Of a stretch of DNA of 30,634 nucleotides, positions 1 to 8,341 are shown in pieces. The stretch spans positions 1 to 30,634 of the forward strand of contig JBMNQI010000024.1 in assembly GCA_050944055.1 (NCBI GenBank), written 5' to 3'. Positions within the stretch are counted from its first letter, which is position 1, and every line of letters starts with the position of its first letter. Position numbers and translations under genes: made by a program. The notes under the pieces were generated by a model, which saw nothing but the letters and a program-made list of their open reading frames with translations, had not been told where the DNA came from and did not search any database. Origin of the DNA: JBMNQI01 sp050944055. GTDB taxonomy: Bacteria > Bacillota > Clostridia > Oscillospirales > Oscillospiraceae.

Positions 1-417
1 GTGCTAGTTGCGCCAATCGTCGAGGAAGTCATTTTCCGCGGTCTTATTCTCTCGCGCCTGCGCCGCGCTATGCCGACGGCCGTTGCCGCTTTCATCAGTT
101 CGGCATTATTCGCAATAGCCCACGGCGCATGGGTCTGGATGGCTTATGCGTTTGTCACCGCGATGGCGTTCTGCTTTATCAGCGTTAAATACCGCTCAAT
201 AGCAGTTTCTATTGCGGCGCATATGGTTTTTAACCTTTTTGGCGTAATAATGGGCAGTCTGGGCGAATTTGATTTGCCCGGGATGTTTTTTGCGCTCCTG
301 CTTTTTGCCGGGCTTATATCCAGCGTGTTTATTCTTATCGCAATCGGCAGGAGGAAAACCTGTGCGGCAGAAGCTTCAGACGCCGGGGAAAGCGGCGGCG
401 GGGAGCAGGAAGAATAA
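1..417 (+). CDS. CPBP family intramembrane metalloprotease, C-terminal part (5' truncated by window edge)
   Basis: This is the C-terminal 138 residues of a CPBP (Abi/CAAX-protease-like) membrane protein. The frame is open from the first base, so the real start probably lies outside the window. Three family motifs are visible in order: EEVIFRG (about residues 8-14, the EExxxR glutamate pair and arginine), FAIAH (about 37-41, FxxxH), and HMVFN (about 73-77, HxxxN). These supply the glutamate and histidine residues of the presumed metal site. The segments between them are hydrophobic and would span the membrane, and a charged Glu/Gly-rich tail of about 20 residues closes the protein. Family members process prenylated or peptide substrates, and some give bacteriocin immunity; the substrate here is unknown. 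No same-strand partner follows. Confidence 0.88.
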   Translation: MLVAPIVEEVIFRGLILSRLRRAMPTAVAAFISSALFAIAHGAWVWMAYAFVTAMAFCFISVKYRSIAVSIAAHMVFNLFGVIMGSLGEFDLPGMFFALLLFAGLISSVFILIAIGRRKTCAAEASDAGESGGGEQEE

Positions 418-674
418 AACCACAGGCCGCCGCTTCACACTTAAGTTGACATAATGCGTAGACGCAGATAAACGGAGCGTTGATGCTCTTATGATACAGC
501 AAAGAAGACCAGAAAACCTTCCTCAAAGTTCCTGGCCTCCTTTTTTGCTGTTTTGCGGCGCGCCCATCATGGCTTGGTCCGACTGGAAAATAAGACGAAG
601 TTATACAGAAGGACGGCCAAAATAAATGTTACCTACAGCAGATCTAATGTGTCTTTCGTATATCTACTTCCTGG
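418..674. other. Intergenic region between convergent genes
   Basis: This 257-base gap separates the plus-strand CPBP gene from the minus-strand permease. No credible gene was seen. It contains one imperfect inverted repeat (listed separately) that could serve as a terminator for either side. Confidence 0.5.
497..550. terminator. Imperfect inverted repeat, possible terminator
   Basis: CAGCAAAGAAG..ACCAG at 497-512 can pair with CTGGCCTCCTTTTTTGCTG at 532-550, with small bulges, around a loop of about 19 bases. It lies between two convergent genes, where a terminator is expected. A T run lies inside the 3' arm rather than after it, so the assignment is weak. Confidence 0.35.
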
Positions 675-2009
675 TTAATCGGGAAAGAAACCGAGAGAAC
701 CAAAGACACACACCAACATACACATGCTGAAAGTAGCGATGACAGTGGTCTTAAATATGGATGGATAGCACTCCTTCATGGTGCAGGCCGTCATCTCAGA
801 TTGCATAACAATACCGATATTGTTCGGCAGCGTATCAAGCACAGACGTAGACCACAGGGCAATAACACCGGCTGTCTGTACACTCATGCCGTTGAGAATA
901 AATGAAGACAACGCAATAGAACCTACGATCACCATAGCTGCATGGCCGCTGCTTGCGCCGGTGAGCAGGATGGCAATAAGCATCAGGCCGAAGGTTGCGG
1001 GAATGGGAAGCTTTGCCATCAGGTCGCAAAGATAATCAAAGCTTGGCGTTTCGGACAGTACCATGCTGAAAACCATGCCGGCAACAATGACCAGAGGAAC
1101 AACGAAAATGCCCTTGTTGAAATTTCCAATAACCGCGCCGAATCGCGTTTTAGCGCTGTCTTCTTTCTTGAAATAGGGAAAGAATAGAATGGCGGCGGCA
1201 ACACAGCCATAGACCAAAGACAGCCAGGCAGATGCATTAAGGAAATTATACGTTATATAAACAAGGAACAGGGGAATAACTGAAATCAGCCAGTGCGGAG
1301 TTTTTTCTTCCGTATCGAAATCAGGTATAACCAGTGGCCCCGGGTCAAAACCCATGCCTTTTTCTTCATCCTTACGTATCATTACGTTTAACATGATTGT
1401 GCCAATAACAATGTAGATGAGCAGGAGAAGCCAGCGAGGCAAGAGGTTTGCGCTGTTGTCAAATTCAGTTACGACAGACTGGAATAGAATAGGGAACTGA
1501 TGAGGAGCGCCGGGAATCAGCGTGCCTACCGTACTGGCAAAGACCAGCATGCAGTTTATGTATTTCCTCGGGAAGTTAGCGCCGGAGAAAATTGACAAAA
1601 CCAGGGCGACCATAAGCGGCATGATCGCGAGGTTATCAAGGCCGGCAAGACCGATAATTACGCGGACCAGGATGAGCATGCCCATGGTGCCGATACGGCG
1701 GATAGTCCCGTTTTGGTTATGAGCAAACGGCTTCAGGATCAGCCGGCCGAGTGAAACCGTGGCGGAAGACGCCGAGTACAGCGTTGCTAGGATACCCCCA
1801 AAGACAAATATACCGGCCATATTGCCCATGATAATACCGGTGGAAGTCAGGCCGGCTTCCATTGACTCGGCGTATCCCAACTGATTGGTAAAAATCACGA
1901 TTGCGGCAGCAACAAAGCTGGCGAGAACGACATTCAGGCCTTTGTAGGTTAGTATATTTACTGCGATTATTGCCGTAATAATGCCTGCAATACCTAATGT
2001 ACTTGCCAT
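675..2009 (-). CDS. Ion-transporter-superfamily permease (GntP/CitMHS-like)
   Basis: This is a 444-residue, highly hydrophobic protein with about eleven or twelve predicted membrane segments. A polar cytoplasmic stretch in the middle (about 210-240) contains RKDEEKG. A GTLIPGAPHQFP segment near residue 165 resembles the re-entrant Gly/Pro-rich loop of gluconate and citrate carriers, and a second polar loop SSGHAAM lies in the C-terminal half. Length and architecture fit the ion transporter superfamily, whose members move organic anions with protons or cations. I cannot fix the subfamily or the substrate. The start has a good ribosome binding site (AAGGAG). It lies 61 bases downstream of a flavoprotein gene on the same strand, so it probably imports that enzyme's substrate or exports its product. 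Confidence 0.68.
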   Translation of the reverse strand: MASTLGIAGIITAIIAVNILTYKGLNVVLASFVAAAIVIFTNQLGYAESMEAGLTSTGIIMGNMAGIFVFGGILATLYSASSATVSLGRLILKPFAHNQNGTIRRIGTMGMLILVRVIIGLAGLDNLAIMPLMVALVLSIFSGANFPRKYINCMLVFASTVGTLIPGAPHQFPILFQSVVTEFDNSANLLPRWLLLLIYIVIGTIMLNVMIRKDEEKGMGFDPGPLVIPDFDTEEKTPHWLISVIPLFLVYITYNFLNASAWLSLVYGCVAAAILFFPYFKKEDSAKTRFGAVIGNFNKGIFVVPLVIVAGMVFSMVLSETPSFDYLCDLMAKLPIPATFGLMLIAILLTGASSGHAAMVIVGSIALSSFILNGMSVQTAGVIALWSTSVLDTLPNNIGIVMQSEMTACTMKECYPSIFKTTVIATFSMCMLVCVFGSLGFFPD

Positions 2010-2070
2010 TTTTCATTACTCCTTATTCATTTTTTAGACACGAAGTATTTGAAAAGCGAAAAGAATACAA

Positions 2071-3615
2071 TTATTCCTTTATATGTTTTGAAGCGTTTTC
2101 GCCCGCCGCATATCCGGAATAAATCACATAGCTCATGCAGGAACCAAAATATCCATATGTAAATCCCATCCATCCGCTGGTACATACTCCGGCGGCATAC
2201 AGGCCGGGAATAGGAGTCCTATCCTCGCGCAGAACCTCTTGGCGATGGTTGACAGGAATACCTCCGATGCAGGTGTCAACGCCCTGATAGCCGGTGAAAA
2301 CATAGAAGGGCGGCTTTACAATCGGGCATAGATATTCAGGATCTTTTAAAAAGTCATTATCGTAGCCGCAGCGGCAATATTCGTTATATTCCTTGATTGT
2401 ACTATGCACTGTTTCACGGCTTGCACCCATCCAGTCGGCGACCTCGTCAAGCGTATCGGCTATAAGCACGCGGCCTTTCTCCGCCTCGCTGTTGATGTCG
2501 TCCATAATAGTGTCGAGCCATGCCGTTGCATCGACATCGTCGTTTGTTTCCACAGGCTTTTCCGTACCGACAGTCGCTAAAATATCCTGGCTCTTTGTAC
2601 GGCTTTCAATGTTTTCCACGTTATTTAAAATCTTTTTGTGCGTAACCATATCTTCCAGCAGAGCGGAGTCCATAATGGGATAACACTTTCTCCCGGGCTG
2701 CCGGTCGAGCGCTATGGCCACCATCCATCCCCAGTCATGCCAAGCTGTCAGGGATTCGTCCACAAAACGTTCGCCGTATTTGTTCAGGTAAACCAGATGA
2801 GGGCGTTTCATGATCAGGCCGACTTTCATGTTATTGGGATGATTATGCGGACCGATCATGGACGTTGATATTGAACCGACTCCGGCGCCTATTTCCTGCG
2901 CCATAAGGAAACCGTCGCCGGTATTGTGGGGGATTGCGGACATGATCTTCGTTTCTGAAAAATCCTTGCCGGGATAGAATCGTGCAACCAGCTCCTTATT
3001 TGCGGAGATGGAGCCTGTGGCAAGGATTACGCTCTTTGCAGAGATCGAAACCTCACGGTTTTCCTGCTGTGCTATTACGCCTGCAATATGTCCCTCATCA
3101 TCGACAATAAGCCGCTTTGCTCTTGTTTTCAGCAACATTTCAACACCGGCTTTGGTCAAACCGTTAATCAAAGCCTTTACAATCTCATTACCGGTTTTCT
3201 GAAAGTTTGCCATGTGAAAAAGGCGTTTTGTTTTGTTGGCCTGGCCAAGAAATGGAACCACATTTTCAAAATGCACTCCCAAATCCTCCAGCCAGCGAAT
3301 ATTGTCTCCTGTTGCTGTAAACCATTTCCGGACAAGCATTGCATCACAGGACCAATTGGTCAAATTCATATGTTCTCTATAAAGCTCGTCTGCATTCTCA
3401 CGTATGCCCATACGCTTTTGTACTGGACTATCAACTGACATGATCCCGCTGGGCAGCCTGGAACCACCGCCGAATACTTTTCCTTTTTCAATTACCAGTA
3501 CTTTCTTTGCGCCGGATTCAAACGCGCGCATTGCCGCGCTTAAGCCGGAACCCCCGCTGCCAATAACGCATATGTCGACCTGATAATCGTATGACGGTAT
3601 CTGCAATGCTCTCAT
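2071..3615 (-). CDS. FAD-binding flavoprotein oxidoreductase (fumarate reductase/ketosteroid dehydrogenase superfamily)
   Basis: This is a 514-residue cytosolic flavoprotein with the FAD_binding_2 fold. GSGGSG at about residues 18-23 is the Rossmann dinucleotide loop, followed by the acidic end of strand 2 (VIEKG). GERFVDE in mid-protein and GLYAAG near the C-terminus are the conserved FAD-domain landmarks. No signal peptide, twin-arginine motif, haem site or FMN-binding domain is present, so electrons must come from a soluble or separately encoded donor. The HGANR-type substrate-binding signature of fumarate reductases is replaced by a segment reading MGFTYGYFG, which is closer to the Tyr/Gly pattern of 3-ketosteroid dehydrogenases. 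The substrate is therefore unlikely to be fumarate. It lies between a second flavoprotein (46-base gap) and a permease, and the three probably form an operon. Confidence 0.85.
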   Translation of the reverse strand: MRALQIPSYDYQVDICVIGSGGSGLSAAMRAFESGAKKVLVIEKGKVFGGGSRLPSGIMSVDSPVQKRMGIRENADELYREHMNLTNWSCDAMLVRKWFTATGDNIRWLEDLGVHFENVVPFLGQANKTKRLFHMANFQKTGNEIVKALINGLTKAGVEMLLKTRAKRLIVDDEGHIAGVIAQQENREVSISAKSVILATGSISANKELVARFYPGKDFSETKIMSAIPHNTGDGFLMAQEIGAGVGSISTSMIGPHNHPNNMKVGLIMKRPHLVYLNKYGERFVDESLTAWHDWGWMVAIALDRQPGRKCYPIMDSALLEDMVTHKKILNNVENIESRTKSQDILATVGTEKPVETNDDVDATAWLDTIMDDINSEAEKGRVLIADTLDEVADWMGASRETVHSTIKEYNEYCRCGYDNDFLKDPEYLCPIVKPPFYVFTGYQGVDTCIGGIPVNHRQEVLREDRTPIPGLYAAGVCTSGWMGFTYGYFGSCMSYVIYSGYAAGENASKHIKE

Positions 3616-3661
3616 ATTAGCCCCAATCCTTTCATTTTATCTTCTGTTTCCATACGGCATG

Positions 3662-5338
3662 TCAGATTCCCAGAGCGGCATTTTTTCCGGCTAAACGCCC
3701 ATACGTCAGAGCCATGGAATGGCTGATACCCGGAACAATTACCGGGTACTCCACACCGAAACGGTTGCCCTGGACATTCCCGGCAACGTAAAGCCCGGGA
3801 ATGATCTTCCAGTTTTTATCATAGCAATGCGCCTCATGATCGCTCACCAGCCCGCTGCTGACATTGAACAGAGGGGCAGGCTGAAAACGGGTGGCATAGA
3901 ACGGCGGTTTTTCAATGGGAAACATTCTTGAGGCCCGCTTGCCGAAATCCAGATCAACGCCTTTTCTTGCAAGTTCGTTGTACCGCTCTATGGACTTGAG
4001 CGCTGTTTCTTTTGGCAGGCCGGTCTTTTCTATAAGTTCCTCAAGCCTATCGGCCTGAATCGTCGTACCTTTGGTTAAAGCGGCATCCAGGTAGGCCTGG
4101 GATGCATAGCCCTGCCCGGGGTCGACCTTATCGCTGACGATGCCCTTTTCAATATCTTCGGAATTGATGAAATAGGCGGTGGAGCCGTGTGTCGCGGACA
4201 TATAGGGGAGCTGCTCGCGCCAGCCGCCGTCAACAATCTGCCAGGAAGTGGCGCCCGGTATCGTGCATATCTTGTTGTCCAGTTTTTGCCCGTCGCAGTC
4301 TTCATTCATAAACCGTTCGCCGTTTATGTTAAGCTGCAGAAAGGCTGAAATGCCGAAGGGGCCGCCCATCTGATGTGTGCTGGCGGCATGAATGTTGTTT
4401 TCCATCATTGCGCCGATCCACATGCCCATTTTATGACCGTCTCCGGTGTTAGCGTAGTAATTATCCGCATCCACGCTGGTGAAGAACGTGGGATTCAGAC
4501 GCGTCCATGGGCAATAGTAATACAGCATATCTAAATTACCGGAATAATCGCCCGTAGAAAGCACGACGCCATTCCTGGCCGCAGCTTTGATAATTTTTCC
4601 GTTGATATCTACCGCTACTACTCCCTGCACTTTTCCGCCGCCCTCGCGGAGCAGCTTTTTAACAGGCGTCTGATAGTATGCTCTGATTCTTCCGCTGGCT
4701 TCAGCTTTTTCCATATTGCTCTTCAAAACGGGATAATGGCTGGGCCGGAACCGGCAGGTCAGCTGGTAACAGCGGAAATACTCTTCTTCTTCGTTGTAGT
4801 GCTTCGGCAAAGGATATCGTTCCGGCAACAGAGCGCATTTTACGCCGTCCGGAATCGGTTCAAGAGTGTAATTCGAGATGTATAAATCGGGATGCGCCTC
4901 TATGTACCAGTCAAGGTCTTCTCCGCTGTGTTCGGCCCAGTATTTGAGAATCCGATGGTCGGCACGGTAATTGCTTGCACTCATTAAGTCGGCAACCACG
5001 CTGCTTATATTCTCCTTGCTGTCTCTGCCCCAACGAGCAGAAACGCGGCTTCCGATAGTGCCGAAATCTCCGGATCGGGCCTGAATCGTCTTACTTTTTT
5101 CAAACAGAATTACCGTAGCTCCTTCTTCCGCCGCGGCGCGTGCGGCGGCTACGCCGGCAATACCGGCGCCGCAGATAATTACGTCGGATTCTATTTCTTC
5201 ATCAAAAAAATCAAATTCCGGCGGTACACCGAGCCATTCTTCTTCTGTCATTGCCGGAGCGTTATTTTTATAGTCTCTGCTGCTGAAGGGCCTTGCTTTT
5301 TTGTTTTGTTTAACGCCGAGGTCAATTTCGTTGTTCAT
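3662..5338 (-). CDS. FAD-binding flavoprotein oxidoreductase, second paralogue
   Basis: This is a 558-residue FAD_binding_2 protein. The start at 5338 is chosen because AAAGGA lies 12 bases upstream of this ATG; longer in-frame starts at 5350 and 5434 are either too close to that site or lack one. GAGIAGVAAA near the N-terminus is the FAD dinucleotide loop, preceded by a charged leader of about 50 residues with no signal peptide. NGERFMNED and GLYVAGN are FAD-domain landmarks. The C-terminal substrate region reads NRFGVEYPVIVPG and lacks the His/Arg pair of fumarate reductases. It is only distantly similar to the adjacent flavoprotein, so this is not a recent tandem duplication. As the first gene after the shared regulatory region, it is likely controlled by the divergent LysR regulator. 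Confidence 0.84.
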   Translation of the reverse strand: MNNEIDLGVKQNKKARPFSSRDYKNNAPAMTEEEWLGVPPEFDFFDEEIESDVIICGAGIAGVAAARAAAEEGATVILFEKSKTIQARSGDFGTIGSRVSARWGRDSKENISSVVADLMSASNYRADHRILKYWAEHSGEDLDWYIEAHPDLYISNYTLEPIPDGVKCALLPERYPLPKHYNEEEEYFRCYQLTCRFRPSHYPVLKSNMEKAEASGRIRAYYQTPVKKLLREGGGKVQGVVAVDINGKIIKAAARNGVVLSTGDYSGNLDMLYYYCPWTRLNPTFFTSVDADNYYANTGDGHKMGMWIGAMMENNIHAASTHQMGGPFGISAFLQLNINGERFMNEDCDGQKLDNKICTIPGATSWQIVDGGWREQLPYMSATHGSTAYFINSEDIEKGIVSDKVDPGQGYASQAYLDAALTKGTTIQADRLEELIEKTGLPKETALKSIERYNELARKGVDLDFGKRASRMFPIEKPPFYATRFQPAPLFNVSSGLVSDHEAHCYDKNWKIIPGLYVAGNVQGNRFGVEYPVIVPGISHSMALTYGRLAGKNAALGI

Positions 5339-5725
5339 ATTTAGTCTCATTCCTTTCGCCGCGCTGCTCCGCGTCGCTGAACGTGGAGTATGACAGAATT
5401 GGCCTTGCGGATAGCGGGACGAGCCGTCCGCCATTTCAAGAACAAATAAGCGTTGACAATTCAGGTTTTGGTCATTGTATTTGCCGGGATTAAATTATGC
5501 TGGGCAAATGCATAACGATTGGTTACACTCCGCTTCTGAATACAGTCAGTTTTTTAACGATTATACCAACCAGCTTGCGGGAAAGTAAAATACTTATTAT
5601 AGATTGCAGAATACTCAAATAATCGATATTAATCATAATGGCAAAACACTTGTTAATTGCACGGCAGGCGGAGGCTATGGTATTCTTAGCATGATAATAA
5701 TACTGTTATGGGGGGGATTATATTC
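5339..5725. promoter_or_regulatory. Divergent intergenic control region between flavoprotein operon and LysR gene
   Basis: This 387-base gene-free stretch is AT-rich in its right half. The divergent arrangement with a LysR gene is the classic layout for a shared operator. A short motif AACGATT occurs twice (about 5514 and 5556). A dense AT segment with ATCGAT and ATTAAT lies at about 5622-5634. A weak minus-strand promoter could be TTAACA (5651-5656) with ATTAAT (5628-5633), 17 bases apart. None of these sites is certain. Confidence 0.45.
5453..5481 (+). promoter_or_regulatory. Possible sigma-A-type promoter toward LysR gene
   Basis: A perfect TTGACA (5453-5458) is followed after 17 bases by TGTATT (5476-5481, four of six consensus matches). 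It points toward the LysR gene but would leave a leader of about 240 bases, so the call is tentative. Confidence 0.3.
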
Positions 5726-6649
5726 ATGGAATTGCGACACTTAAGATATTTTATCGCCGTAGCTGATTCATTGAGCTTTAGCAGGGCGGCAAAGAGCCTG
5801 TATATTTCCCAATCGACCCTGAGCCATCAAATTGCGCAGTTGGAAAGAGAACTGGGGTTTAGTCTTTTTGACCGAACGGGCCGCTCCATCAAGCTGACGC
5901 CCAGAGGCTGCGCAATACTTGAAGCGTCAAAAGCCCTCCTGAGACAGGCTGATAAACTTGCTCAACTCGCCAGCAGCGATTTTTCAACGAGGAGAAAATC
6001 AAGAATAGTTATCGGGTATGATTATTTTGCGGTTGTTAATCCGTTAATTCACTATGCCATCACAGTAACCTGTATTACTATGCGAGCTAAAGGTTTTTCC
6101 ATAGAGCTGTTTTTTAAACCTATCAATCTTAATACGCTCGCCACGGCACTGAGAAAAAACCGGATTGATATTGCTATTATTCTCCAGAATCATAAACCAA
6201 TTAATCAATTAAACAATTATATATGTCTGAGCAGTGACGAAATGGTTTATGCGACCTTCAGCGAACAGGATATTCCGGATAATCACGATTCTTTGCGTTC
6301 AATTATTAAAAGCCGCCCGCTTTATTTCCCCGAGCATGAGGCCATAGGCTTAAACATGATCATCAAACTGATTTCAAATTTGAATTTGCAGCCGGAAATA
6401 CAGTTCTTAGACAGCATTGATACGATTAATCTGCTTGTTTCATCAGGCAACGGCGCGATGATTATACCTTCGTTTGCCAGGAAAGCACATAATAAGGTCA
6501 GATATCTGCACTTTAATAGTACCGAAGCATTGTTGTATACTTATGCAGTGTGGAGCAAAAGCAATTCAAATGATCTGATTGCGCACTTTCTGAATGAACT
6601 TAGCGATGTTATAGACGCATATAAATTGAAAGATATATCGAGAGCGTGA
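5726..6649 (+). CDS. LysR-family transcriptional regulator
   Basis: This is a 307-residue protein. Residues 1-60 form the LysR winged helix-turn-helix, recognised by MELRHLRYFIAVAD, then SFSRAAKSLYISQSTLSHQI, then LFDRTGR and LTPRG. A linker helix follows, and from about 90 on there is a periplasmic-binding-protein-like effector domain. The start at 5726 matches the family's usual N-terminus and has a G-rich ribosome binding site nine bases upstream; an in-frame ATG at 5708 would overlap that site. It is divergent from two flavoproteins and a permease and most likely senses their substrate. Its DNA is more AT-rich than the housekeeping genes that follow, which suggests the whole locus is accessory. 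The effector is unknown. Confidence 0.92.
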   Translation: MELRHLRYFIAVADSLSFSRAAKSLYISQSTLSHQIAQLERELGFSLFDRTGRSIKLTPRGCAILEASKALLRQADKLAQLASSDFSTRRKSRIVIGYDYFAVVNPLIHYAITVTCITMRAKGFSIELFFKPINLNTLATALRKNRIDIAIILQNHKPINQLNNYICLSSDEMVYATFSEQDIPDNHDSLRSIIKSRPLYFPEHEAIGLNMIIKLISNLNLQPEIQFLDSIDTINLLVSSGNGAMIIPSFARKAHNKVRYLHFNSTEALLYTYAVWSKSNSNDLIAHFLNELSDVIDAYKLKDISRA

Positions 6650-6726
6650 ACGGGCAAAGGGAAAGACTCTGGGCTTGAAGTGGTAAAGCTGATACGCAGT
6701 AGCAGAAAAATAGGACATAAAAAGAA

Positions 6727-6759
6727 AAAACCCTGTAGTCATTGAAACTACAAGGTTTT
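6727..6759. terminator. Bidirectional rho-independent terminator
   Basis: A 13-base stem with one mismatch (AAAACCCTGTAGT against ACTACAAGGTTTT) encloses a 7-base loop. The A-rich run before it (about 6717-6730) becomes a U tract for the minus-strand tRNA. On the plus strand it ends in GGTTTTATAAT and could also stop the LysR transcript. Confidence 0.8.
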
Positions 6760-6763
6760 ATAA

Positions 6764-6840
6764 TGGTCCGAGTGACTGGACTTGAACCAGCGGCCTCCTG
6801 AACCCCATTCAGGCGCGATACCAAACTTCGCCACACCCGG
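6764..6840 (-). tRNA. tRNA-Pro (anticodon GGG)
   Basis: Read on the minus strand, this 77-base sequence folds into a complete cloverleaf. The acceptor stem CCGGGTG pairs with CACTCGG (one G-U pair), followed by discriminator A and an encoded CCA. The anticodon stem is CCTGA/TCAGG around the loop ATGGGGT, giving anticodon GGG, which reads proline CCC/CCU codons. The T arm is GCTGG-TTCAAGT-CCAGT. It is a single tRNA, not part of a cluster. Confidence 0.95.
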
Positions 6841-6850
6841 TAACAGCCGT

Positions 6851-6856
6851 ATTATA
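6851..6856 (-). promoter_or_regulatory. Probable -10 box of tRNA-Pro promoter
   Basis: On the minus strand this is a perfect TATAAT about ten bases upstream of the mature tRNA 5' end, the expected place for a -10 element. No convincing -35 element is visible at 16-18 bases spacing. Confidence 0.5.
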
Positions 6857-7066
6857 ATAGCACAGTGCCGCGCAAAATGCAATAGTAAAAATCGCAAAAG
6901 TCTTATTTATCTCCTGAGAGCTATGCTTAAGACGTACGGCAAAGTATCAAATGTGCTTATCGGCTCAGGCCTCACGGCAGCGGGCATCAATGGCGCTGTG
7001 GGGGACGGGTCTTTTCAGCCTGCCTCAGGTAAAATGAATCTAGGCGGAGAAGACGCGCCGTCTGTG

Positions 7067-8341
7067 TCACCTGTAAATGATCTCATGGCGCTTCGGGCCG
7101 GTTGAGACAAGTTTTATCGGCACTTCTATGAGCCGCTCGATAAATTCGACATAGTCCCGGGCGGCTTTGGGCAGCTTAGAATACTCGGTGACGCCTCTAA
7201 TATCGCACTTCCAGCCGGACAGGGTCTCATAGACGGGCTTTGCTTTGTTGAGCTTCATTGTAACGGGGAAGTCTTCCGTCACATTTCCGTCGACCTCATA
7301 TCCGACGCATACCTTTACCTCATCGAGGTAGCCCAGCACGTCGATTGCGGTGAGCACGGCCTCTGTCGCGTGCTGAACACGGCAGCCGTAACGGGTCGCG
7401 ACAGCGTCGAACCAGCCCATGCGGCGCGGCCGCCCCGTGGTTGCGCCGAATTCGCCCGCGTCGCCGCCGCGCATACGCAGCTCCTGAGCCTCGTCGCCGA
7501 ATATCTCGCTTACAAAAGCCCCGGCTCCGACGGCGCTGGAGTACGCCTTGGTAACGGCGGTAATATTGGTGATATCATAGGGCGCTATGCACGCGCCGAT
7601 AGAGCCGAAGCCGGCCAGCGTGTGGGACGAGGTCGTAAACGGGTATATGCCGAAATCGGGGTCTCTGAGCGCGCCGAGCTGCCCCTCGAGCAGTATCTTT
7701 TTACCTTCGCTTTTGGCCCCGCGGAGTATGCCGATCACGTCGCCGACATAGGGCTCGACTATGTCTCTGTAGGTTTTCAGCTCCTCCAGCAAAGCTTCAA
7801 AGTCAATTTCGGGCTTATGGTAGACATGTTTTAACAGGAGGTTCTTCACCTCGCATACAGCGGAAAGCCGCTCGCGAAGCCGCGCGTCGTCGAACAGCTC
7901 GTTTATCTGAATGCCTGTTTTGGCGTATTTGTCGGAATAAAACGGCGCTATGCCGGATTTTGTGGAGCCGAACTTGCGCTCGGACAGCCGCTCCTCCTCG
8001 TACGCGTCAAGCTGAACATGGTAGGGCATTACAACCTGAGCGCGGTCGGAGACGACCATATTGGGCTTCGGAACGCCGTTATCGGTGAGCGATTTCAGCT
8101 CGCGGCCAAACGCGGGTATATTCAGAGCCACGCCGTTTCCTATTATATTAGTAATATGGGGAAAAAAAACGCCTGACGGAAGCTGATGGAGGGCAAACTT
8201 CCCGTAGTTGTTGATTATGGTATGCCCCGCGTTGGCGCCCCCCTGAAACCTGATAACGACATCGGAGGTTTCCGCGAACATATCAGTGACTTTTCCTTTG
8301 CCCTCGTCGCCCCAATTGGCGCCTACGATTGCTCTTACCAT
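7067..8341 (-). CDS. purA: Adenylosuccinate synthase
   Basis: This enzyme joins IMP and aspartate using GTP, the first committed step to AMP. It is a 424-residue cytosolic protein. GDEGKGK (residues 11-17) carries the catalytic Asp12 and the GTP loop, and NAGHT carries the catalytic His40. EFGATTGRPRR with the following GWFD forms the C-terminal nucleotide region. Several otherwise standard motifs differ: GSTKSGIAPFYSDK replaces the usual GTTKRGIGPAYxDK, EGQLGALRDPDFG replaces EGAQGxxLDIDHG, and GNGVALNIP replaces GxGVVxDP. As far as I recall this matches a variant clade found in Clostridia, so the enzyme should be functional. The ribosome binding site AAGGAG precedes the ATG by seven bases. 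It is the last gene of a minus-strand run, 65 bases after the nitroreductase. Confidence 0.95.
   Translation of the reverse strand: MVRAIVGANWGDEGKGKVTDMFAETSDVVIRFQGGANAGHTIINNYGKFALHQLPSGVFFPHITNIIGNGVALNIPAFGRELKSLTDNGVPKPNMVVSDRAQVVMPYHVQLDAYEEERLSERKFGSTKSGIAPFYSDKYAKTGIQINELFDDARLRERLSAVCEVKNLLLKHVYHKPEIDFEALLEELKTYRDIVEPYVGDVIGILRGAKSEGKKILLEGQLGALRDPDFGIYPFTTSSHTLAGFGSIGACIAPYDITNITAVTKAYSSAVGAGAFVSEIFGDEAQELRMRGGDAGEFGATTGRPRRMGWFDAVATRYGCRVQHATEAVLTAIDVLGYLDEVKVCVGYEVDGNVTEDFPVTMKLNKAKPVYETLSGWKCDIRGVTEYSKLPKAARDYVEFIERLIEVPIKLVSTGPKRHEIIYR

Noticed and set aside
5339..5434. Extended N-terminus of the second flavoprotein as a signal peptide
   Set aside because: The extra residues are polar and arginine-rich without a hydrophobic core or twin-arginine motif, and the ribosome binding site supports the start at 5338.
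6922..7105. 61-codon plus-strand frame between tRNA-Pro and purA
   Set aside because: It has no good ribosome binding site or known motif, and it runs into the 3' end of purA on the other strand.
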